From NCBI GenBank assembly GCA_021740915.1, contig JAIOYW010000004.1, positions 62,001 to 126,000 on the forward strand: DNA of 64,000 nucleotides, given 5' to 3'. Positions 1 through 8,699 of this stretch are shown here, piece by piece. The notes beneath the pieces were generated by a model. It did not search any database, was not told the origin of the DNA, and saw only the letters and a program-made list of their open reading frames with translations. The position numbers and the translations under genes were made by a program. The DNA comes from Ignavibacteriales bacterium (GTDB lineage Bacteria > Bacteroidota > Ignavibacteria > Ignavibacteriales > Melioribacteraceae). The stretch's first letter is position 1. Each line of letters opens with the position of its first letter.

Positions 1-1
1 C

Positions 2-3000
2 ATTTTCTGATACCTTAAATACGAGCGAGAATAAAGTCTCTCCCGCTTTTACCTGAAGAGGCTGCAAATCGTCCCATGCTATGCTGATCAAACCTTCATT
101 TTCATTGAAAACTAAACCGCTGCCGGCAAATCTGATAGATTTGAAACTCAGATTATCAGAATCATATTTAATTCCGGCAGTTATTGCAGCTATGTCGGCA
201 TTATAGTTAACTGATACTGGCAATTCAAAGGTTTCGCCCGGTTTTACGTACTGTTTTGTTCCGGCGCTTAAAGCCAGAAACTCGGTTGATTTTGCTATCG
301 GAATATTTGAATATGATGCATTGACATCACCTACAGTCAATCCGAGCAAGTTTTGTGTGGCATTTTGTCCTGCAACTGTAACATCGGGTTTTGTAAATTT
401 CCAGTCACCGGCGGCGAAGCCTGGATCGAGACCGACAGTCCTTCTTCTGATAAGCAGCGCATCGGTAGAATTAACAGAGTTACTTCCATTAACATCTGCT
501 ACAACAAGTCTCAACCCTTCGAGAAGAGTCAAACCTACTGTGTGCCTGCGTACAAGCAATGCGTCAGTTGAATTGACACCACCCCATGCTTTTGTCGTTG
601 TCGAGCTGATAGTATAGGTTCCGTTCTCAACCTGATCAATCTGATATGCTCCATCTGAACCGGTAAGATCAGTCCCAATGCTTTGACCGCCGAGCATCAG
701 ACTGACAGATACATTAGAAAGAGCCGTATTTGCAGTATTATCATACTGAACAAGTCCGCTCACTGAATATGTCGAGGGTAAGATTGAAAAATAAGCATCA
801 CTTACGTCGTAAGTCATAGGATTGGAAGCATCCGATATTTTTATCAAAGCTGACGTGGTGGGTGTATTCGGCACTGCCCACTGATAAGAACCTGTTGAAG
901 CATTCAGCCCGGTTGCAATGGTCTCGAAATTATTTCCGCCGTCAGTCGAGTAAGCAAGATCAACCTGGGCAATGTTAAATGTGAGCCATTCGATTAGGAA
1001 ATCGGAAGAAGCAAATATGTTCTCACCGCCATTTGGAGTGGTAACAGTAACCGGTGCTACACTTACATTTCCGTTTTCGTAAAATACTGTTATCAGATTA
1101 CCTTCAGGATCGCTGACTTCGCATCCCGCAACATTGAAGTCTATCCCTGATTCTCCGCCAATATATGTGAATTTGATATCAAATAACTTTCCGTCCGGAA
1201 CATTTATTCCGGTAAAAGTATTGTCAACCCATGAAAAGTTTACAAATCCATTAGAAGCATTTGCAAGAGCGCCGGTGATCTGAGGATTGTAATTCGTCAA
1301 TGCCTGATATGTAAGAACTGCGGGATCGTATGCAATCTTAAAAGTGATTGCACCAACATTGTTAAAATTCATTGCAGTAACAGGAACATAAACTGTATGC
1401 CCGGGAGCTGCCTGAACCGTTCCTGCTTTTACCAGAACAGGTGTAACAACATGAATTGTAGATGTAACTTCATCAAAGAGGTCACCATCTGATACTTTGA
1501 CTGTAAAGGTGAAATCGCCTGTGTTTTGGGGAGTCCACTCAAAAAATCCGGCAGGGCTTAATGTCGCGCCATCCGGCAGATCAGCGGATGAGAATATCAG
1601 ATCATCATTTTCAGGATCTTCTGCATCATACGGATACGGGAAATACATACCAACAGGAATCGTGGTTTCCGAGATGTATTGAGTAAAATAAGGAGCTGTA
1701 TTTCCAAGTGTTGTCACCGTAGCGACATTACTGTAATCCGACTCAAGTTCGGTATTAAAAGCTTTGACCCGGTAATTATAAGTTGTAAATTGTGCAACTG
1801 AGTTATCCGTATAGGATGTTTCATTCTCACCTAAAGTAGCAATTACTGTGAATGTCTTTTCAGTGCCCTCTTCGCGTTCCACTGTAAATCCGGTTTCATT
1901 CGAAGAATTATCTGCCCAGGTTAGTGCAACTGAACCTATACCAAGATTTTCTGCACTCAAATCAGAAGGAGCATTGATTCCCGGAGCTTCGGTAGAATAA
2001 GTTGCAGTAAGAGTGAGTGATGTGAATGCAGTGTTTGTTACTGTATAAGTTCCCGGTCCTTCTCCGAACGTAACATTAAATATTACTCCGCCGAACGGGT
2101 CTTTTAAGTTTATCTCAACTCCTGCAGGAAGATTCCAGCTTAATGTGTAACCCGATGATCCTGTTCCAAGCTGCCATTTTACATTATGTATGAAAGAGCC
2201 GGTTGTTTGATTGTCGCCCTGACGTAAATCTTTCAGAGAACCAATCGCTGAATTTGGTAATTGAAATCTTGTGTCGAAAATTCCCGCCGGTGGTGCCGGT
2301 GGAAGTTCTTCCTCTCCAAGGGCTGGATCAAGTCCGTCTGTAGCATCAGGATGAAGCCCGAATGTTAATGTCTGGGTTCCGCCCACTCCGTCATTTATCT
2401 GGAGAGGAACAGAGATTCCAGTGCCGGTTCCGCCGGTCAATGCTGTTGCACTTGCTTCGTTACTGTAATCTGATTCTGTTTCCGAATTAACGGCTTTAAC
2501 TCTGTAGGTATATGTCGTACCTTCAACAACGTCCATATCTGTAAATGTCGTTGAATTTGCAGCAAGAGTTGCATAAAGTTCAAATCCGCCTGTATTTTTT
2601 CTTTCTACAACATAATTTGTTTCATTATCTGCATTATCATTCCACGAAAGTGCTATCTCACCAAGCAATAATGCTTCAGCCATAAGATTTGTCGGGGCGG
2701 CTATCGGATTAATAACAGTTCCGCTGTAAGTTGCAGTAAGAGTGAGTGATGTGAATGCAGTGTTTGTTACTGTATAAGTTCCCGGTCCTTCTCCGAATGT
2801 AACATCAAATATTACTCCGCCGAACGGGTCTTTTAAGTTTATTTCAACTCCTGATGGAAGATTCCAGCTTAGAGTGTAACCAGATGATCCCGTGCCAAGC
2901 TGCCATTTTACATTATGTATGAAAGAGCCGGTTGTTTGATTATTGCCCTGACGTAAATCTTTCAGCGTGGCGATGTTTGAATTTGGTAATTGAAATCTTG

Positions 3001-3217
3001 TGTCGAAAATTCCCGCCGGTGGTGCCGGTGGAAGTTCTTCCTCTCCAAGAGCAGGATCAAGTCCGTCTGTAGCATCCGGATGCAATCCGAATGTCAGAAC
3101 ATATTGTCCGCCCACACCATCGCTGACGTCCACGGGTACTGATATAGCTGTACCCTGTCCAAACAGATACGTCCCGGACATTAATAAAATAAATAGTACA
3201 AAGATTTTCCTTTGCAT
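2..3217 (-). CDS. Secreted multidomain protein with Fn3, cohesin and dockerin modules (3' end outside window)
   Basis: The reading frame opens at 3217 after a strong GGGAGG ribosome site and stays open for 1072 residues to the window edge, so the C-terminus is missing. Domains in order: signal peptide 1-21; repeat module A 22-165; Fn3-like 173-261; repeat module B 265-408, nearly identical to A; Fn3-like 416-505; Ig/cadherin-like 506-592; cohesin-like 596-722; a 'TPNGGE' Ig-like domain 723-814; a carboxypeptidase-regulatory-like strand domain 818-875; a dockerin-like pair of VNSTDALL helices (around 881-896 and 908-930, the second with a calcium loop DVNGSNS); and the start of a second cohesin-like domain from about 980. 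It is probably an exported surface or extracellular scaffold or adhesin. A type IX secretion signal could follow beyond the edge but is not visible. No catalytic domain is seen in this portion. Confidence 0.85.
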   Translation of the reverse strand, partial: MQRKIFVLFILLMSGTYLFGQGTAISVPVDVSDGVGGQYVLTFGLHPDATDGLDPALGEEELPPAPPAGIFDTRFQLPNSNIATLKDLRQGNNQTTGSFIHNVKWQLGTGSSGYTLSWNLPSGVEINLKDPFGGVIFDVTFGEGPGTYTVTNTAFTSLTLTATYSGTVINPIAAPTNLMAEALLLGEIALSWNDNADNETNYVVERKNTGGFELYATLAANSTTFTDMDVVEGTTYTYRVKAVNSETESDYSNEASATALTGGTGTGISVPLQINDGVGGTQTLTFGLHPDATDGLDPALGEEELPPAPPAGIFDTRFQLPNSAIGSLKDLRQGDNQTTGSFIHNVKWQLGTGSSGYTLSWNLPAGVEINLKDPFGGVIFNVTFGEGPGTYTVTNTAFTSLTLTATYSTEAPGINAPSDLSAENLGIGSVALTWADNSSNETGFTVEREEGTEKTFTVIATLGENETSYTDNSVAQFTTYNYRVKAFNTELESDYSNVATVTTLGNTAPYFTQYISETTIPVGMYFPYPYDAEDPENDDLIFSSADLPDGATLSPAGFFEWTPQNTGDFTFTVKVSDGDLFDEVTSTIHVVTPVLVKAGTVQAAPGHTVYVPVTAMNFNNVGAITFKIAYDPAVLTYQALTNYNPQITGALANASNGFVNFSWVDNTFTGINVPDGKLFDIKFTYIGGESGIDFNVAGCEVSDPEGNLITVFYENGNVSVAPVTVTTPNGGENIFASSDFLIEWLTFNIAQVDLAYSTDGGNNFETIATGLNASTGSYQWAVPNTPTTSALIKISDASNPMTYDVSDAYFSILPSTYSVSGLVQYDNTANTALSNVSVSLMLGGQSIGTDLTGSDGAYQIDQVENGTYTISSTTTKAWGGVNSTDALLVRRHTVGLTLLEGLRLVVADVNGSNSVNSTDALLIRRRTVGLDPGFAAGDWKFTKPDVTVAGQNATQNLLGLTVGDVNASYSNIPIAKSTEFLALSAGTKQYVKPGETFELPVSVNYNADIAAITAGIKYDSDNLSFKSIRFAGSGLVFNENEGLISIAWDDLQPLQVKAGETLFSLVFKVSEN
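1994..2425 (-). repeat. Direct repeat module, second copy
   Basis: This codes for residues 265-408 of the secreted protein and is the partner of the module at 2723-3154. Each copy is followed by a more diverged Fn3-like domain. The duplicated unit is therefore module plus Fn3, with strong DNA conservation only in the first part. Confidence 0.85.
2723..3154 (-). repeat. Direct repeat module, N-terminal copy
   Basis: This codes for residues 22-165 of the secreted protein. It matches the second copy at 1994-2425 with a constant offset of 729 bases (243 codons). Over about 2730-3069 the two copies are almost identical in DNA, with only scattered substitutions. The shared part includes the Pro-rich EELPPAPPAG segment and the GTYTVTNTAFTSLTLTATYS end. 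Confidence 0.85.
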
Positions 3218-3362
3218 AATTCCTCCCGTATTTTATTTGATTAACAACTAATTTAACTTTTACAAATATCTGATTTCCAAACGTTAAATAATGTGTCTCA
3301 GCGCAATAAAAATAACTAAATCTAACTTATTGATAACGATCACAATAAGTTGTTTAATCCTA

Positions 3363-4037
3363 TTAAGTTAAAACGGTATTATCTTTCAAAATTAGTACTC
3401 TGTCACAAAGTTTTTCAAGATATTCTGTTTGATGTGAGATAACAATGAATGTGATCTTAAATTTACTGCGTAACCTTACAATCAGATTAAACAGATTTAG
3501 CTTGGACGCGGTGTCCTGTGCAGAAAACGGTTCATCCAGAATCATGATTTCAGGCTTAATTGCAAAAAGCCTAGCCATAGCTATTCGCTGCCTTAATCCT
3601 CCGCTAAGTTCAGATGCCTGCTTGCTCAGAGATCCTCGATCAATTTCAAATGTATTTAATAAAATATCTATTTCTTTACTATAATCAAAGGTTTTTGATT
3701 TAAAAATGAATGAATCTGTCAATAAATCGTAAACATTCCTCTCCGGGTTGAGCAGCTCTTCACTGTTCTGGAATAATAACTGAATCGGAGAATATTTCTG
3801 TTCAAAATCCATCCCAAAATAATCAATTTTTCCAGCCGAGGGAACAAGTAAACCGACAAGTAGTTTTGCAAGGGTGGTTTTCCCACTCCCTGATCTGCCT
3901 GTTATCCCAAGTGTCTCCGATCTCATAACACTGAAACTGATATCTCTGAGCAGATCCGATCTTTTTTTTATAAAAGCGGTTTTACCCTCATATGAACTGT
4001 ATCCAACAGATATTAACCTGATAATATCATTTTCCAT
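3363..4037 (-). CDS. ABC transporter ATPase, oligopeptide/dipeptide type (DppF-like)
   Basis: This is a 224-residue nucleotide-binding protein with a Walker A (GRSGSGKTT, about residues 46-54), an ABC signature (ELSGGLRQR) and a Walker B (IMILDEP). It would energise uptake through the permeases encoded divergently at 6499-8699. It is short for the DppF/OppF family because it lacks the usual C-terminal oligopeptide-binding extension. Its start overlaps the end of the upstream ATPase gene by 11 bases, which indicates translational coupling. Substrate specificity cannot be read from the sequence; peptide or nickel-type substrates are family-based guesses. Confidence 0.87.
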   Translation of the reverse strand: MENDIIRLISVGYSSYEGKTAFIKKRSDLLRDISFSVMRSETLGITGRSGSGKTTLAKLLVGLLVPSAGKIDYFGMDFEQKYSPIQLLFQNSEELLNPERNVYDLLTDSFIFKSKTFDYSKEIDILLNTFEIDRGSLSKQASELSGGLRQRIAMARLFAIKPEIMILDEPFSAQDTASKLNLFNLIVRLRSKFKITFIVISHQTEYLEKLCDRVLILKDNTVLT

Positions 4038-4806
4038 AAAAAAATCTATAACTGTCTATTAGTGAGCGGAGATAATCGCTGTTCATGTTGTCATAATCGA
4101 AAAATTCAGTTTTGGTAATGAAAGGAGACAGGGTTTTTTCGTTCACGTAAGCAATTTGCGTACAGATATCTTTTAAAAATCCGAGATCGTGTGATACCAG
4201 AAAAATAATCCCTCCTTCATCAGCCATTTTGCAAAGTAAATTGGAGACCGATTCAGCGGATATGAGGTCAAGAGCTGAAGTGGGTTCATCCAGAAAAAGA
4301 ATCTGCGGTCTGGAAACAAGTGCAAAAAGGAGCGCAATTCGCTGTAGCTGACCAACACTTAATTCATGCGGGAATGCAGAAAGAAATTCATTCGTCGAAG
4401 GAAGCCCCAAAATTTCAGAATATTCCGAGATTCTTTCTTCGGGAATATCAGGAGGAAAATAGAATCTTATCTTCCTGAAAGGATCGAAACTATCTGACGG
4501 ATTCTGGAAAATATAGCGGATTTGTTTTTGCCTCAGGATTCTCATCTCACCATTATTCAACTTTAGAATGTTTTGCCCATTTAAAAGAACTTCACCTTCA
4601 GCCGATATTATTTTCTCATCCTGCAGCCCGGTGATACATTTTAACAAAGTTGTCTTCCCTGTCCCGTTATCTCCAATAATCCCGTATAGATTTCCACCCG
4701 TGAGTTTAAAGTTTATTCCTTTAAGAATTGTCTCCGAATTGGAAACAATTTGTATTTTTGGGAAATTGACAGACAGTTTGATTTCGCACATATAGTAATG
4801 AACCAA
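4027..4806 (-). CDS. ABC transporter ATPase, oligopeptide/dipeptide type (DppD-like)
   Basis: This is a 259-residue ATPase with a Walker A (GDNGTGKTT), a signature region LSVGQLQR (the second Gly of LSGGQ is kept, the first replaced by Val) and a Walker B ILFLDEPTSALD. It is probably the partner of the ATPase at 3363-4037 in a heterodimeric motor. An internal ATG at 4791 is an alternative start, and neither start has a strong ribosome site. The gene diverges from the substrate-binding protein gene, with only 35-50 bases between the two starts. Confidence 0.87.
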   Translation of the reverse strand: MVHYYMCEIKLSVNFPKIQIVSNSETILKGINFKLTGGNLYGIIGDNGTGKTTLLKCITGLQDEKIISAEGEVLLNGQNILKLNNGEMRILRQKQIRYIFQNPSDSFDPFRKIRFYFPPDIPEERISEYSEILGLPSTNEFLSAFPHELSVGQLQRIALLFALVSRPQILFLDEPTSALDLISAESVSNLLCKMADEGGIIFLVSHDLGFLKDICTQIAYVNEKTLSPFITKTEFFDYDNMNSDYLRSLIDSYRFFYGK

Positions 4807-4841
4807 AACAGTTTATTTTATAATAACAAAACAATAGCATT
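4807..4841. promoter_or_regulatory. Compact divergent promoter region between ATPase and binding-protein genes
   Basis: Only 35 bases separate the two divergent start codons. A perfect TATAAT sits at 4819-4824 on the plus strand, 17 bases before the binding-protein ATG, but no matching -35 box is evident. The same AT-rich stretch would have to serve the minus-strand ATPases unless their promoter lies inside the neighbouring gene. This is a motif-level call only. Confidence 0.3.
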
Positions 4842-6506
4842 ATGAAAATAACAAAAATCATACTTATGCTGTTATTTCTCATGACAGCCTTTTCCTGCGT
4901 AAGAAATTCACGACATGATGAAGAGAGAATTATTATTGGAATTTCATCGGATGTAGAATCGCTAAGCCCACTTTATTCCTTTACGGTTGCTCAGGGTTAT
5001 CTCTCTGAACTTATGTTCCTGTCATTAGTAAGATATAAGTGGGATAATGAAAATCACAAAATTTCAGTTGCACCCATGCTGGCAGAAGAAATGAGATGGA
5101 ATCAGGACAGTACTTCTATTGAAATTGCTCTTCGGGAGGATGTTCAATGGAGTGATGGTTCAAAACTGACTGCGAATGATATTTCCTTTTCTCTCTGGGC
5201 TTACTCAAATCCTGAAGTTAACAGCAGATTTGTAGGCGTTTTGAACAAATATTACCTGTTAGATGACGGAACGATAGATACTTCAAAATCAATAACAATT
5301 CTCTCGGATTATAAATTTCGTCTGAATTTTCACAAAGATTCAAATCCGGCATATTTTGAATTTGATTTTCCTATTATCCCCGCTCATCGATTCATTAAGG
5401 TTAATCCAAAGGACTTTGAAAAAACTGATTTTAATTTTCAACCGGTGACAAGCGGACCATATAAATTAAAACGATGGGAAAGAAATCAGCATATCATTCT
5501 TGAAAAAACCAAAACATCATTCCTGAACTCAGATGAAACAGTAGGTGAACTTGTTTTTAAGATAGTGCCTGATTATGTCTCAAGAATAACACAATTAAAA
5601 ACCGGGGAACTTGATCTGGTCGAGGAGGTGAAGCCGGAAGACACCAGAGATCTGAAAGCGTATGATCATCTGAAAATCGCAACAGTTGGAGACCGTGAAT
5701 ATGATTATATCGGCTGGAATAACATTCTAAGGAATAGCCGGAAAAATAAGTCCGTGAACCCCCACCAATTGTTTGGGACTCCGGAGGTCAGAACCGCACT
5801 CGCCATGACAGTTAACAAAGAGGAATTTATCTCGGAATATTTAAATGGTTTCGGGAAAATTTGCAAAGGTCCAATTTCGGATATTTTTATTGACAATCCT
5901 GATAGAAATCCTGTACCTCTTGGATTCGATTTAAAGAAAGCCGCTGAAGTATTGAGTTCTGCAGGATGGAAAGATACCAATGGTGATGGTCTTTTGGATA
6001 AAGATGGTGTTGATTTTTCATTCGAACTTATTATTAGTTCCGGGAATCCAAGAAAAGACTATTTGTCAGAAGTCTTAAGAAATAATCTGCGATCGATCGG
6101 GATAGAGACAAAAATCAAAAAACTTGAAATGGGACTCTTCATCGATAAACTGCTGACAGGTGATTTTGATGCATTTATTGCTGGCGCATACGTGCCAATA
6201 CCTCTCGAGATGCGTACCTACTGGTATTCAGATCTCGATATTGCAACATTTAACCTAATTTGTTATAGAAACCCTGCTGCAGATAAAATCATTAATGAAT
6301 TGGAGAATTCTTCTGATTATTCAAAAAACCAGAAGAATATTATTGATTTGCAGAGAATAATTTATCGGGATCAGCCTGTTTCATTTCTTTATTGGATCGA
6401 TAATATTATTGTACATAACTCCAGACTCGAAAATGCTTCATTTGATCCTTTGAGTGCCATACATGATTGCTGGAACTGGAGAATATCAGGAAGCCAAGAT
6501 GAATAA
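4842..6506 (+). CDS. Extracellular solute-binding lipoprotein, family 5 (peptide ABC importer)
   Basis: This 554-residue protein has a lipoprotein signal peptide with lipobox TAFSC (lipidated Cys at residue 19). The family-5 binding-protein fold shows in the typical segments VTSGPYKLKRW and AAEVLSSAGWKDTNGDG. It should capture peptides or similar solutes in the periplasm and hand them to the two permeases that follow. Its stop overlaps the next start by 8 bases. Length is normal for DppA/OppA proteins. Confidence 0.9.
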   Translation: MKITKIILMLLFLMTAFSCVRNSRHDEERIIIGISSDVESLSPLYSFTVAQGYLSELMFLSLVRYKWDNENHKISVAPMLAEEMRWNQDSTSIEIALREDVQWSDGSKLTANDISFSLWAYSNPEVNSRFVGVLNKYYLLDDGTIDTSKSITILSDYKFRLNFHKDSNPAYFEFDFPIIPAHRFIKVNPKDFEKTDFNFQPVTSGPYKLKRWERNQHIILEKTKTSFLNSDETVGELVFKIVPDYVSRITQLKTGELDLVEEVKPEDTRDLKAYDHLKIATVGDREYDYIGWNNILRNSRKNKSVNPHQLFGTPEVRTALAMTVNKEEFISEYLNGFGKICKGPISDIFIDNPDRNPVPLGFDLKKAAEVLSSAGWKDTNGDGLLDKDGVDFSFELIISSGNPRKDYLSEVLRNNLRSIGIETKIKKLEMGLFIDKLLTGDFDAFIAGAYVPIPLEMRTYWYSDLDIATFNLICYRNPAADKIINELENSSDYSKNQKNIIDLQRIIYRDQPVSFLYWIDNIIVHNSRLENASFDPLSAIHDCWNWRISGSQDE

Positions 6507-7467
6507 ATCTTTTATCCTGTTTTTATTTCGAAGGATATTTTCTGCGTTACTCAGCATAATAATTATTCTTACTATCGTTTTCTTAATGACCCGCTTCGTT
6601 CCTGGTGTAAGCAGCAAAGCTATTCAGAGCCGGGCCGAGAATAAGGTCTTAATCGAAGAAAATCAACAACGTGGAAATTCGTTCTTTATTGAGTATATAT
6701 CATCAGTTACAAATTTCATAAGATTGGATTTTGGCTATTCGCATGATTATCATCAGCCTGTAACAAAAATAATTAAACAATATTTTCCCTTTACTTTGTT
6801 TTTTGCGCTGACAATTTTTTTCTTCCAGATAATTTTTACAATAGGATTTGCCTTATTATCATTCACGCTCCGCAGTAATAAGCTTGATACATTTTTTTCA
6901 AATCTTTTTTTATCACTCTACTCAGTACCCACTTTTATCATTGGTATTTCGCTGATCTCCATATTCAGTTTATTTCTCGGAATTCTGCCAACCTCAGGGA
7001 CAGGATCATATGAAAGTTATGATCAGGACTTTTTAATATACATCTTTGAAAAAGTAAAATATCTTATTCTTCCTGTTGCAACTCTGACAATAACCGGAGT
7101 TTCCTATTATTACAAATTCCTCAGGGAAATGATGGATGAAGTCTCCCGTAAACAATTTATACTTGCTCTCAGAGCGGCAGGAAAAGATGAGAGATCAATC
7201 CTGCTAAAAAATATCCTTCCAAATTCTCTTTCGCCATTTATATCTAATGCAGGCATTGAACTCGGATTGCTGCTTTCAGGAAGCCTGATTGTTGAATTCC
7301 TCTTTGGTTTGCCTGGAATGGGAAGGATAACAGTTGTTGCCATCCTTAACAGAGATTATCCTCTTGTGGTTGGCTGCACCGTTGTTGCATCTTTTGTTGT
7401 GCTTTTTGCTAATATGACCGCCGATATTGTGCGTAACCGGCTTAATATCAGGCTTGAAATGAAATGA
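6499..7467 (+). CDS. ABC transporter permease, DppB-like
   Basis: This 322-residue integral membrane protein belongs to the binding-protein-dependent transport permease family. The start is taken at the ATG at 6499 (MNKSFILFLFRR), which overlaps the preceding stop as expected for coupling. A longer in-frame start at 6454 lies inside the binding-protein gene. The EAA loop region is visible around ALRAAGKDERSILLKNILPNSL, followed by a LFGLPGMGR segment. It ends in an ATGA overlap with the second permease. Confidence 0.9.
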   Translation: MNKSFILFLFRRIFSALLSIIIILTIVFLMTRFVPGVSSKAIQSRAENKVLIEENQQRGNSFFIEYISSVTNFIRLDFGYSHDYHQPVTKIIKQYFPFTLFFALTIFFFQIIFTIGFALLSFTLRSNKLDTFFSNLFLSLYSVPTFIIGISLISIFSLFLGILPTSGTGSYESYDQDFLIYIFEKVKYLILPVATLTITGVSYYYKFLREMMDEVSRKQFILALRAAGKDERSILLKNILPNSLSPFISNAGIELGLLLSGSLIVEFLFGLPGMGRITVVAILNRDYPLVVGCTVVASFVVLFANMTADIVRNRLNIRLEMK

Positions 7468-8699
7468 AAAAATATTGGAATTTATATCATTTCATTCTGA
7501 TTATTTCAGCAGCGATAGTGGTGCTGAATTATAAAATAATAGTCTTCACCGGCATGTTTATCTGGAATCCGGGAATTCAGTATGAAACTGATCCAGTGTA
7601 TTTCAGGGATACATTTCTCCATTATCAGCTGTCAGTTTCTGCTGCGATGATTGCTTTGATAATCTTGCAAATTCCTTTCGTCAGGGTTAAACTCAGTTCG
7701 AAAAGATTGGGTCTGCGGAATTTTGCCTTTATACTGCTTCTATCTTTTTACTTTTTTGCTCCTCTGCTCACGTCTTTGCATCCGAATTTCAGAGATAATC
7801 TGAAAGCAACTAAGTTACTTCCCCCCTTAAGCAGTATAGAGTATTTAAGAATTATCGACCCTCAAATAGAAACATCCCTCTTACTAAACTTTGAATACGA
7901 TAAAAATCTTCATTTTGCAGAAAAAATTGAAGTATATGAAAATTTCGCAATTCTCTCGACCGGGCAAATATCAGACACCCTCTCGTTAATAAATACAAAC
8001 GGAACAAAACTCAGCTATTCAAATGGGCTAAGGATATTTCCTTTCGGCTCCGATGAGCATGGCAGAGATACTTTTTCCAGAGTGGTTTTCGGGGCAAGGA
8101 GTTCACTTACAGTAAGTTTTTTTTCAGCGCTGATTGCATCAGTAATAGGCATATTATTAGGATTTTTCGCCGGATACTATCAAAAATACACCTCTTTATT
8201 CATTGATCGTATCTCCGAGATAATACTTGCATTTCCAATGATTTACCTTATTATAATGATATATGTTGTATTCGATGCCGGTATCTATAATTTAATTCTG
8301 ATACTTGGATGCAGCGGTTGGGTATCGATGTACAAAACCGTGCGGGGAGAAGTCTTGAATATTGTTAAAAAAGATTATTTTTTGACTTCAAAATTGCTGG
8401 GAATCAGGGGTTTGAACCTTCTTTCAAAAGAAATTATCCCCATAATAAAAATACCGGTTTCAATAAATCTGGTTTTAATGTTTGGAAATTTTATACTCAC
8501 AGAATCGGCTTTGAGTTATCTTGGTTTAGGGATAACGGGTAATAATCCATCCTGGGGTTCAATGATAACTAATGGACAGGAATACCTCGGTGTCACTTTC
8601 TGGCCGATTGTTTTTCCTTCACTTGCAATCATAACGACGACAGTTACTATTTATTCGGTCGTTCAAAATGTCAGGGAATCAAAAAGTCAGCGCTTATGA
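7464..8699 (+). CDS. ABC transporter permease, DppC-like, with enlarged extracytoplasmic insert
   Basis: This 411-residue permease has the DppC/OppC hallmark PFGSDEHGRDTFSR and a C-terminal SALSYLGLGI segment. It is about 100 residues longer than usual. The extra sequence lies between the N-terminal membrane segments and the DEHGRD motif (roughly residues 105-190) and looks soluble, probably facing the periplasm. Its start overlaps the upstream permease (ATGA) and its end overlaps the kinase gene start, also as ATGA. Confidence 0.9.
   Translation: MKKYWNLYHFILIISAAIVVLNYKIIVFTGMFIWNPGIQYETDPVYFRDTFLHYQLSVSAAMIALIILQIPFVRVKLSSKRLGLRNFAFILLLSFYFFAPLLTSLHPNFRDNLKATKLLPPLSSIEYLRIIDPQIETSLLLNFEYDKNLHFAEKIEVYENFAILSTGQISDTLSLINTNGTKLSYSNGLRIFPFGSDEHGRDTFSRVVFGARSSLTVSFFSALIASVIGILLGFFAGYYQKYTSLFIDRISEIILAFPMIYLIIMIYVVFDAGIYNLILILGCSGWVSMYKTVRGEVLNIVKKDYFLTSKLLGIRGLNLLSKEIIPIIKIPVSINLVLMFGNFILTESALSYLGLGITGNNPSWGSMITNGQEYLGVTFWPIVFPSLAIITTTVTIYSVVQNVRESKSQRL

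Noticed and set aside
353-617. Short plus-strand open frames within the cohesin/dockerin gene
   Set aside because: They are antisense to a long, well-conserved minus-strand coding region and show no protein features of their own.
6454-6498. Longer start for the DppB-like permease
   Set aside because: It lies within the binding-protein gene and adds polar residues before the first membrane helix; the ATG at 6499 overlaps the stop in the usual coupled manner.
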